From Micromonospora solifontis (lineage in GTDB: Bacteria > Actinomycetota > Actinomycetes > Mycobacteriales > Micromonosporaceae), in contig NZ_RJLN01000018.1 of NCBI RefSeq assembly GCF_003725545.1, forward strand, positions 1-64,000: a DNA stretch of 64,000 nucleotides. The letters run 5' to 3'. The notes beneath the pieces are model-generated. The model saw only the letters and a list, made by a program, of their open reading frames with translations. It was not told the DNA's origin and ran no database searches. A program made the position numbers and the translations under genes. Below are positions 32,663 through 39,487 of this stretch, in pieces; positions within the stretch are counted from its first letter, which is position 1; each line of letters opens with the position of its first letter.

Positions 32663-33586
32663 ATGCCGCCCGTACCGCACCTCCCCGGCTCTCTTGTCGT
32701 CATGCGGGGCGACACGGTCGTCGCCGACACGATCGCCGAGGGCTGCACGGCGGGCACCCGCTTCCAGATCGCGTCGGTGAGCAAGCAGTTCACCGCGGTC
32801 GCGGTCCTGCTGCTGGCCCAGCGTGGCGCGCTGGACCTCGAGGACCGGGTCGGCCGCTGGTTCGGCGGCAGCCCGCGCGGGTGGCGGGACCTGACCCTGC
32901 ACCAGCTCCTCACCCACACCTCTGGCATCGGGCACTGGGACGACTACCCGGAGATCGATCTGGCCCGGCCCGTCGACTGGGACGAACTGCTGGCCACCTT
33001 CCACCGGCGGCCGCCGCTGTTCGCCCCCGGCGCCCGGTGGCACTACAGCAGTCCCGCGTACGTGCTGCTGGCCCAGGTCGCCCAGCGGGTGGCCGACCGC
33101 CCGTACGCACGGCTGCTCGATGAGGAGGTCTTCGCCCCGTCCGGGCTGGAGCGCACCTTCGCCGGGTCGCCGGCCGGGCGGGACGACATCGCGCCGGGGC
33201 ACGGGCCGGACGGCCGGCCCGTGCCCTCCTGGGAGCTCGACGTGGTCGGCATGGGCGCCGGTGACGTCTGGTCCACCACCGGCGACCTGCTCGCCTGGCT
33301 GGAGGTGCTCCGCGCCGGCCGGCTGCTCGACGAGCCCTACCGGACGCTGATGCTCACCGCCCGGGCCCCGACCGGGCGCGGACCGCGCGAGGACGGCTAC
33401 GGCTACGGCTGGTTCACCGGCACGCTCGCCGGTGAACCGTGGTTCCACCACAGCGGACAGAACGCCGGATTCCTGTCCTTCGCGGGCTGCCTGCCGGCCT
33501 CGCGTCGACGGATCGTCCTGCTCACCAACTCCGAGGCGATCGCCCCGGGCACCTTCGACGCCCTGGCGGGCGCCGCCCTCAGCTGA
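32663..33586 (+). CDS. beta-lactamase-fold serine hydrolase
   Basis: 307 aa, ATG at 32663. Class C/PBP-like motifs: SVSK (SxxK nucleophile) near residue 39, YSS in RWHYSSPAYVLLAQV (YxN-like position), and HSG in WFHHSGQNAGF. LHQLLTHTSGIG is the usual second landmark. No signal peptide is evident, so it may be cytoplasmic. Members are esterases, D-aminopeptidases or of unknown role; there is no evidence of antibiotic hydrolysis. A later ATG at 32702 is the alternative start. Converges on the HxlR fusion with an 8-nt overlap. Confidence 0.85.
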   Translation: MPPVPHLPGSLVVMRGDTVVADTIAEGCTAGTRFQIASVSKQFTAVAVLLLAQRGALDLEDRVGRWFGGSPRGWRDLTLHQLLTHTSGIGHWDDYPEIDLARPVDWDELLATFHRRPPLFAPGARWHYSSPAYVLLAQVAQRVADRPYARLLDEEVFAPSGLERTFAGSPAGRDDIAPGHGPDGRPVPSWELDVVGMGAGDVWSTTGDLLAWLEVLRAGRLLDEPYRTLMLTARAPTGRGPREDGYGYGWFTGTLAGEPWFHHSGQNAGFLSFAGCLPASRRRIVLLTNSEAIAPGTFDALAGAALS

Positions 33587-34460
33587 CCGTCCGGCGGCGT
33601 ACCTCGTCAAGCATCTCGTCGACCGACCCGGCCGGGTCGGTCACCGGGAACTGCACCGCCCGCACCACGGCCCGCGGGTCGACCAGGAGCGTCAGCCGCT
33701 TGAGCCGGTCCACCCCGCCGGCCCGGAAGGTGGGCAGCAGCAGGCCGGCCGCGAGCCGACCGTCCTGGTCGGACAGGAGCGGGTACGGCAGCCGGGCGTG
33801 CGCCGCGAAGGCACGCAACTGGTCCGGTCGCTGGGTGCTCACCCCGCGCACCTCCGCGCCGAGGGCCCGGAACCGGTCGTGCCGGTCCGCGTACGTCCGG
33901 GATTCGAGCGTGCAGCCGACCGCACCGGGGATCTCGCCCCAGCCGGGCGGGACACCCTGCGTGCCCGGGGCGAAGGCGCCGGGGAACAGGTAGAGCACCG
34001 TCCACCGGTCCGGAACGGCCGGCGGCTCGCTGCCGCCGTCGTCCCGGGCCAGGACGAGCTCCGGCAGCCGCCGCCCGACGAGGTGGTGCATCCGGCGCGC
34101 CTCGGCGGAGCCGGCGGTCGCGGTGGCGGTGAGGGTGCCGTCGCCCATGACGTGCCGGGTGCCCCAGTCCTGGAGGGCGACCAGCACCGGCAGCAACGCC
34201 TCCCCCTTGGCGGTCAGCAGGTAGTCGTGCCGGGGCGGACGGGTCGAGTAGGGCCGGCGGACCAGCACCCCGTGCTCGACCAGGCCGGCGAGCCGCTCGG
34301 TGAGCGCCCGCCGGCTGACGCCCAGCTCCCGCTGGACGGCGTCGAACCGGGTGGTGCCGCCGGCGATCTCCCGCACGATCAGGAAGGTCCACCAGTCGCC
34401 GAGCACGCCCAGCGCCTGGGCGATGCCGCAGTCGGCGTCGCCGAGGTCCGCCCGCCGCAC
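33579..34460 (-). CDS. HxlR-type regulator fused to a peroxiredoxin-like domain
   Basis: 293 aa, GTG at 34460 behind GGGAGGTGGG. Residues 1-105 form an HxlR winged helix: DCGIAQALGVLGDWWTFLIVREIAGGTTRFDAVQRELGVSRRALTERLAGLVEHGVLVRRPYSTRPPRHDYLLTAKGEAL, with Cys11 at the classical HxlR cysteine position. Residues ~150-290 are a BCP/AhpC-TSA-like fold: WTVLYLFPGAFAPGTQGVPPGWGEIPGAVGCTLESRTYADRHDRFRALGAEVRGVSTQRPDQLRAFA, LPYPLLSDQDGRLA. GCTxE is the peroxidatic-Cys motif; the resolving Cys of BCP is replaced by Arg. A regulator with a built-in peroxide-reacting domain would be a one-protein redox switch. It is divergent from an MFS gene across a palindrome. Confidence 0.85.
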   Translation of the reverse strand: MRRADLGDADCGIAQALGVLGDWWTFLIVREIAGGTTRFDAVQRELGVSRRALTERLAGLVEHGVLVRRPYSTRPPRHDYLLTAKGEALLPVLVALQDWGTRHVMGDGTLTATATAGSAEARRMHHLVGRRLPELVLARDDGGSEPPAVPDRWTVLYLFPGAFAPGTQGVPPGWGEIPGAVGCTLESRTYADRHDRFRALGAEVRGVSTQRPDQLRAFAAHARLPYPLLSDQDGRLAAGLLLPTFRAGGVDRLKRLTLLVDPRAVVRAVQFPVTDPAGSVDEMLDEVRRRTVS

Positions 34461-34499
34461 GTCCCACCTCCCGCCCTCCCGATCGCCTCGAGTATAGTC

Positions 34500-34516
34500 A
34501 GTTTCAAATTGGAACT
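34500..34516. promoter_or_regulatory. HxlR-type operator
   Basis: AGTTTCAAATTGGAACT, a 17-bp imperfect palindrome in an AT-rich island (TATAGTCAGTTTCAAATTGG). It lies between the HxlR fusion (40 nt away) and the MFS start (28 nt away). It is placed to control both genes. Confidence 0.75.
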
Positions 34517-34543
34517 AACCGGCTCGGATCGGGGGTTGACGGC

Positions 34544-35809
34544 ATGTCCGTCGGGCAGGGGGCCGGGGTGTTCTGGCGTTGGTGGGCCGCGGGCTCCACC
34601 AGTCAGGTGGGGTCGGCGGTCGGCGCGGTCGCGCTGCCGCTGACCGCCCTGACCGTGCTGGACGCCTCCGCGTTCGAGATGGGGCTGATCGCGGCGGCGA
34701 ACTACGTGGCCTGGCTGGTGATCGGACTGCCGGCCGGCGTGATCGTGCAGCGGCTGCCGCTGCGGGGCGCCCAGGTCGGCGCCGACCTGGCCCGGGCGGC
34801 CGCCGTGGCCTCGGTCCCGCTGGCCTGGTGGTGGGGCCTGCTGACGGTCGCCCAACTGGTCGTGGTGGCGCTCGTGATCAGCTTCGCCAACGTGCTCTTC
34901 GACGTCGCCAACGCCACCTTCCTGCCGGCCATCGTGAGCCGCGAGCAGTTGCACTCGCGTAACAGCCTGACCTCGGCCACCCACGCCGGCACCCAGCTCA
35001 GCGGGCCGTCCCTCGGTGGTCTCGCGGTGCAGGCGCTCGGCGCGGTCCCGGCCGTCCTGGTCGACGCCGCCAGCTACCTGGTCTCCGCGGCGCTGCTGTG
35101 GTCGCTGCCGGCCCGCCAGACCGAGGCCCCGGACCGGCGACCCCCGGTCCGCACGCTGATCGGCGAGGGCTGGCGGTACGTCACCCGGCACCCGGTGATG
35201 GGGCCGACGATGTGGACGGCCACGGCGGTCAACTTCGTCTGCGGGGCGCAGCTCGCGGTCTACCCGCTCTACCTGGTCCGGGAGCTGCACGCCCCCGCCG
35301 CCCTGGTCGGCCTGCTGCTCGCCGTCGAGGGCATCGGCTCACTGGTCGGGGCGACCCTGACGCCGTGGATCACCGGGCGGTGGGGCACCGCCCGGTCCCT
35401 GGTGGTCGCCTGCGTGGTGGCCGTCGGCGGCGCCTTCCTGGTGCCGTTGGGCACCGGCTGGCCCGCGTACCTCGCCTTCGCGGCCGGCAACGTGCTCTTC
35501 GCCGGGGGCGTGGTGGTGCTCAGCGTCACCACCCGCACCTACCGGCAGACCGCCAGCCCGCCCGAACTGCTCTCCCGGGTGATGGCCACGGTCCGCTTCG
35601 TCTCCTGGGGCGCGATCCCGGTGGGCGGGCTGGTCGCCGGCGCCCTCGCCGGTCCGGCCGGCGCCCGGCTCACCCTGTTCGCCTTCGCCGCGGCCACGGC
35701 GCTGGCGCCGCTGGCCCTGCTCCTGTCCCGGGTACGCGGGCTGCGCGACCTGGCCGACCTGCCGGTCGACGAGCCGGCGGAGCGGCTGGCCGTGGCCCCG
35801 GTCGGCTGA
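34544..35809 (+). CDS. MFS transporter (enterobactin-exporter/MefA-like)
   Basis: 421 aa, ATG at 34544. Twelve hydrophobic segments, beginning FWRWWAAGSTSQVGSAVGAVALPLTALTVLDAS. This resembles the MFS_3 subfamily of drug exporters. The central loop after helix 6 (PARQTEAPDRRPPVRTLIGEGWRYVTRHP) is typical. Likely exports a toxic small molecule. It is divergent from the HxlR-peroxiredoxin gene with a shared operator, so expression may respond to the regulator's redox state or ligand. Confidence 0.9.
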   Translation: MSVGQGAGVFWRWWAAGSTSQVGSAVGAVALPLTALTVLDASAFEMGLIAAANYVAWLVIGLPAGVIVQRLPLRGAQVGADLARAAAVASVPLAWWWGLLTVAQLVVVALVISFANVLFDVANATFLPAIVSREQLHSRNSLTSATHAGTQLSGPSLGGLAVQALGAVPAVLVDAASYLVSAALLWSLPARQTEAPDRRPPVRTLIGEGWRYVTRHPVMGPTMWTATAVNFVCGAQLAVYPLYLVRELHAPAALVGLLLAVEGIGSLVGATLTPWITGRWGTARSLVVACVVAVGGAFLVPLGTGWPAYLAFAAGNVLFAGGVVVLSVTTRTYRQTASPPELLSRVMATVRFVSWGAIPVGGLVAGALAGPAGARLTLFAFAAATALAPLALLLSRVRGLRDLADLPVDEPAERLAVAPVG

Positions 35810-35866
35810 GCACGCACCCGCCGCCTCCGGTCGCCCCGCGCCGCCGGCCCCACCGGGCCGGCCCGC

Positions 35867-35936
35867 ACCGGCCGGCGTGGCCCGGCCCGATCAGCCCGGC
35901 AGGACCGGCCGGCGTGGCCCGATCAGCCCGGCAGGA
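35867..35936. repeat. tandem duplication at the 3' end of the DUF4037 gene
   Basis: ACCGGCCGGCGTGG...GATCAGCCCGGCAGG occurs twice (35867-35903 and 35904-35936, the second lacking about 4 nt). The inner copy includes the last codons and stop of the minus-strand gene, so a copy of the gene end lies just downstream. Confidence 0.85.
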
Positions 35937-37020
35937 CCGCCGCGGCCACCGGGCGGACCCGCTCCGGGTGGCTGAGCACGTCGACGTTGTCGAGGTACTG
36001 GTCGACCGCGCCCACCGGTGGGCGGTCGCGCAGCGCCGGGTCGATGATCGCGGCGCGCAGCGCGGCGACGAACCGTTCCGCGCGCAGGACCAGGAACGGC
36101 CGGTCGTGGAACGGCCGGGCACCGGGGTCGACGCGCGGGGCCAGGCCGCTGTCGTTGCTCCAGGTGGCGACCGCCTCCAGCGCCCGGACCAGGCCGGCCT
36201 GCCGGGTCGGCCAGTCGCCCGGCCCGATCGCGACGTCGAGCGCGCCGATCACCGGTGCCGCCGCCGGCAGCGCGGCGAAGACGGTGCCCAGCCACTTGGC
36301 GTACGGCGGCCAGCGGCGGTGCAGCAGCAGGCCGAGGCGCATCAGGTCGCGGGCCAGCCCGGCGGCGACCACCCGGCTGCCCAGCTCGTCGCCGACCTCC
36401 GCGCACCGGCCGACCAGGTGCTCCGCCTGCCCCACGCGCTGCCAGCCGGTCGCCAGCACGTGCCGCCACACGTCGTCGGGATACCAGGCCAGCCGGGCAC
36501 GGACCGCGGTGAGCGTGCCGTCGAGCCCGTCGTGGAAGACCGCGCCGCCGGTCAGCTCGGCCAGCCGCTGGGTCGGCACGGAGAGCCAGTCCGCCACCCC
36601 GAACCCGCGCCGCGGGTCGAACCCGAGCCGCCCGCGCAGCCAACCGCCCAGCTCGTCGACGGTGACCCCGTGTCGCTCGCCGTCGGCGCGTACCACCCCG
36701 AGCCGGACCTCCGGACCCCCCGCGAACCGGGTGGGCCAGCCCAGGAACTCGGCGGGCAGACCGGCGTCGAGGACCGCCCGGACCGGCCCGACGTCGCCCG
36801 GGTCGGCGACGAAGAGCTGGGTGCGCGGCCCCCAGTCGTGGTCGGTGGACCGCGGGGTGTCCAGCCCGAGCAGCTCCGAACCGCCGTCCAGCAGGCCGGC
36901 GGCGTACCGGAGGCCGGGCAGGCGCCGGGCCAGCAGCGGGGCGACCAGCTCGTCGTGGAAGCGGCGGGCCAGGGTCAGCCCGGGTACGAACGTCACGGGA
37001 CCAGTCTGCCGCGCGGCCAC
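35923..37020 (-). CDS. DUF4037 (nucleotidyltransferase-like) protein
   Basis: 365 aa, GTG at 37020 (a GTG at 36996 is possible). FVPGLTLARRFHDELVAPLLARRLPGLRYAAGLLDGGSELLGLDTPRSTDHDWGPRTQLFV carries the GSE...STDHDWG signature of DUF4037. This is a polymerase-beta-like nucleotidyltransferase fold in which the Asp pair could bind metal. The remainder is helical with DVWRHVLATGWQRVGQ and FHDRPFLVLRAERFVAAL. Probably cytoplasmic; substrate unknown. Single gene, divergent from a small membrane protein. Confidence 0.8.
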   Translation of the reverse strand: MAARQTGPVTFVPGLTLARRFHDELVAPLLARRLPGLRYAAGLLDGGSELLGLDTPRSTDHDWGPRTQLFVADPGDVGPVRAVLDAGLPAEFLGWPTRFAGGPEVRLGVVRADGERHGVTVDELGGWLRGRLGFDPRRGFGVADWLSVPTQRLAELTGGAVFHDGLDGTLTAVRARLAWYPDDVWRHVLATGWQRVGQAEHLVGRCAEVGDELGSRVVAAGLARDLMRLGLLLHRRWPPYAKWLGTVFAALPAAAPVIGALDVAIGPGDWPTRQAGLVRALEAVATWSNDSGLAPRVDPGARPFHDRPFLVLRAERFVAALRAAIIDPALRDRPPVGAVDQYLDNVDVLSHPERVRPVAAAVLPG

Positions 37021-37100
37021 CCGGCCCCCCAGCGGTTATCGGTCCACCGGCGGGTCCGCGTTGGTAGCCTGGCCGAAACGGGTGCCGGGAGGGTGACGCG

Positions 37101-37325
37101 GTGTCGGACAGCGGTCGGGACCCGGCGGCCGTACGGCGTCGTCGGCTGTTGTGGGCCGGCGTGCTCGCCGTGGTCGGGCTGGCCCTGCTCCTGCTCGGCT
37201 TGACGGTTGCCAACGGGGCCCTGGCCTGGACCGAAGTGGTGCTGGCGCTCATCCTGCTCGTGCTGAGCTACGCCGTGCAGCGGATGGCCCGCCGGGAGAG
37301 CCTGTACCGGCGCGACCGGAGCTGA
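37101..37325 (+). CDS. small two-helix membrane protein
   Basis: 74 aa, GTG at 37101 with a GGGAGGG ribosome site. Two hydrophobic helices (LLWAGVLAVVGLALLLLGLTVANG and WTEVVLALILLVLSYAV), with Arg-rich ends that predict both termini inside. No recognised family. It precedes the exonuclease gene by 59 nt and could be co-transcribed. Confidence 0.65.
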   Translation: MSDSGRDPAAVRRRRLLWAGVLAVVGLALLLLGLTVANGALAWTEVVLALILLVLSYAVQRMARRESLYRRDRS

Positions 37326-37384
37326 CGCCCGCCGCGGGGCACCGGTCCCCCACCACGTCGTACCGCTGTGTCAGGCTGGCGGAC

Positions 37385-38305
37385 GTGGCCACGCGATCCC
37401 CGATCCTGCTGATCGACTCCCCCAGCCTCTACTTCCGCGCCTACTTCGGCATTCCCGAGTCGGCGGCGAAGACGGACGAGGGCCAGCCGGTCAACGCGGT
37501 CCGCGGCTTCCTCGACATGCTCGCCCAGCTCGTCCGCACCCGCCGGCCCGACCGGATGGTCTGCGCGCTCGACCACGACTGGCGGCCGGCCTGGCGGGTG
37601 GAGCTGCTGCCGTCGTACAAGGCGCACCGGGTGGCGCCGGAGGGTGGCGAGGTGGTGCCGGACACCCTCTCCCCCCAGGTGCCGATGATCCTCGAGGTGC
37701 TGGACGCGCTCGGCATCACCGCCGTCGGCGCCACCGGGTACGAGGCCGACGACGTGCTCGGCACCCTCTCGGTGACCCAGCCGGGCCCGGCCGAGGTGGT
37801 CTCCGGCGACCGGGACCTGTTCCAGCTCGTCGACGACGCCCGCCAGGTGCGGCTGCTCTACGTCGGGCGGGGCGTGGCCAAGCTGGAGGACTGCGACGAC
37901 GCGGCGGTCCGCGCCCGCTACGGCGTGCCCGCCGACCGGTACGCCGATTTCGCCGCGCTGCGGGGCGACCCGTCGGACGGGCTGCCCGGCGTGCCCGGCG
38001 TCGGCGAGAAGACGGCGGCCCGGCTGATCGAGCGCTACGGTGGGCTGCCCGGCATCCTGGCCGCGCTGGACGACGGGGAGTCCGGCTTCGCCCCGGGCCT
38101 GCGCGCCAAGCTGGCGGCCGCCCGGGACTACCTGGCCGTCGCGCCGAAGGTGGTCCAGGTCGCCACCGACGTGCCGCTGCCGGAGCTGACCACGCGGCTG
38201 CCCACCGCGCCCGCCGAGCCGGACCGGCTGTTGGCGCTGGCGCAGCGGTGGAACCTGGCCGGCTCCTGCCGGCGCCTGGTGGACGCCCTCGCCGGCGGCG
38301 CCTGA
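37385..38305 (+). CDS. 5'-3' exonuclease (Pol I N-terminal type)
   Basis: 306 aa, GTG at 37385. PIN/FEN-like fold: ILLIDSPSLYFRAYFGIP, MVCALDHDWRPAWRVELLPSYKAHR, then YEADDVLGTLS and VVSGDRDLFQLVDD with clustered acidic metal ligands. The helix-hairpin-helix DNA-binding region is LRGDPSDGLPGVPGVGEKTAARLIERYGGLPGIL. It is a stand-alone homologue of the DNA polymerase I exonuclease domain. It would remove RNA primers or flaps in replication and repair. The 3' end is duplicated downstream. Confidence 0.92.
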   Translation: MATRSPILLIDSPSLYFRAYFGIPESAAKTDEGQPVNAVRGFLDMLAQLVRTRRPDRMVCALDHDWRPAWRVELLPSYKAHRVAPEGGEVVPDTLSPQVPMILEVLDALGITAVGATGYEADDVLGTLSVTQPGPAEVVSGDRDLFQLVDDARQVRLLYVGRGVAKLEDCDDAAVRARYGVPADRYADFAALRGDPSDGLPGVPGVGEKTAARLIERYGGLPGILAALDDGESGFAPGLRAKLAAARDYLAVAPKVVQVATDVPLPELTTRLPTAPAEPDRLLALAQRWNLAGSCRRLVDALAGGA

Positions 38306-38326
38306 CCTGGCCGGCGGCGCCTGACC
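38291..38326. repeat. short tandem duplication across the exonuclease stop
   Basis: GCCGGCGGCGCCTGACC at 38291-38307 recurs exactly at 38310-38326 (period 19). The first copy contains the stop codon. Confidence 0.85.
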
Positions 38327-38433
38327 CGGCCGGCGCTCGCCGCCCGGCCGCCAGCTCGCCGACCCGGCGGTATCCGGAACCCTGGGACACACCCACCTCC
38401 CCGACCCGGCGAACGCCGCCAACGGCCGGCGGG

Positions 38434-39321
38434 TCAGCGGGGGTCGGTGCGGCGGCGGGAGGGGAAGGGCGTGCCCGGCTGGCCCAGGGTGGACCGCCCG
38501 CGCAGGCCGACCGGGTCGGGCGCCGGCTCGGGGGTGACCGCCGGGGACGCCTCCGCCGCCCACCGGGCGTCCAGGTAGGCGGCGCCCGCCCGGTCGTCCT
38601 CGGTGGGGGCGGCGAGCAGCGCGTAGACCAGGCCGACCACGCCGAACACCACCGCGAGGACGATCGGCACCAGCAGACCGCTGACCTCGGCGCCGGTCAG
38701 GTCGCCGCTGCGCTCGTGCGGATGCACGGACAGCGCGCTCATGCCGGTGAAGTGCATGCCGTTGACGGCGATCCCCATGACCAGGGCCGAGGCGGCGATC
38801 GCCAGGCCCCGACGGACGGTCATCGCGAGCCAGAGCGCCACGGTCGCGGCAACCACCGCGACGAGCACGGACAGGGCCACCCGGGTGCGGTCGTACCCGA
38901 GCACGCCGTCGAGCCGCATCGCCGCCATGCCGGTGTAGTGCATCGCCGCCACGCCGGCGCCGGTGAACAGACCACCGGCCAGAAGCCGGCCGGCCGACAG
39001 CCGGCCGGTGCCGACGATGGCCAGGCCGATGCCGACCGACACCACCGCGATCGCCGTGCTGGCCGCGGTGAGCGGCACGTCGTACCGGATCCGGCTGCCG
39101 GCGACCGCGAAGCCGAGCATCGCCATGAAGTGCATGGCCCAGATGGCCGTGCCGCCGAGCGCCCAGGCGGCGAGCAGGCCCCACCACGCCCGCTGCCCGG
39201 CGCTGCGCGCGGCGCGGATCCGCCCGGCGCAGACCAGGCCGAGGGCCGAGCCGAGCACGGACAGGGCGTAGCTGAGCGCGGGCGTGATCCACCCGTACTC
39301 AAAGTGATTGATCTCCATCAT
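38434..39321 (-). CDS. MHYT-domain integral membrane sensor
   Basis: 295 aa, ATG at 39321 behind GGGGAAGG (a second ATG is adjacent). Seven hydrophobic helices carry the three MHYT-type motifs: WAMHFMAML, AAMHYTGMA and NGMHFTGMS. These are the proposed metal (copper) sites for sensing a diatomic gas. Unlike many homologues, no GGDEF/EAL or kinase output follows; the C-terminus is a ~55-residue soluble tail rich in Ala/Pro/Glu. Output must go through a partner or the tail. Confidence 0.9.
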   Translation of the reverse strand: MMEINHFEYGWITPALSYALSVLGSALGLVCAGRIRAARSAGQRAWWGLLAAWALGGTAIWAMHFMAMLGFAVAGSRIRYDVPLTAASTAIAVVSVGIGLAIVGTGRLSAGRLLAGGLFTGAGVAAMHYTGMAAMRLDGVLGYDRTRVALSVLVAVVAATVALWLAMTVRRGLAIAASALVMGIAVNGMHFTGMSALSVHPHERSGDLTGAEVSGLLVPIVLAVVFGVVGLVYALLAAPTEDDRAGAAYLDARWAAEASPAVTPEPAPDPVGLRGRSTLGQPGTPFPSRRRTDPR

Positions 39322-39487
39322 GACGGCCTTCCCCCCGGTGCGCTTCGAGCACACGACGAACACGTCCCAGCCATGATCGGGCAGCCATTGAGCAGGCACG
39401 ACGGCACCCCCCGGAGAATTCAGGGAGTGCCGCCACGGTGACAGAGGGATGCGTCGATTGTTGAGAGGCAACTACTTACGGTTATCG
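39322..39487. promoter_or_regulatory. leader/intergenic region of the MHYT gene
   Basis: 166 nt between the MHYT start and the helicase stop, no gene. It contains an inverted repeat GGCAC(C)CCC...GGG(A)GTGCC at 39403-39431 around a GAATTC core, and AT-rich sequence at 39455-39485. It may combine the helicase 3' end with the MHYT promoter. Confidence 0.35.
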
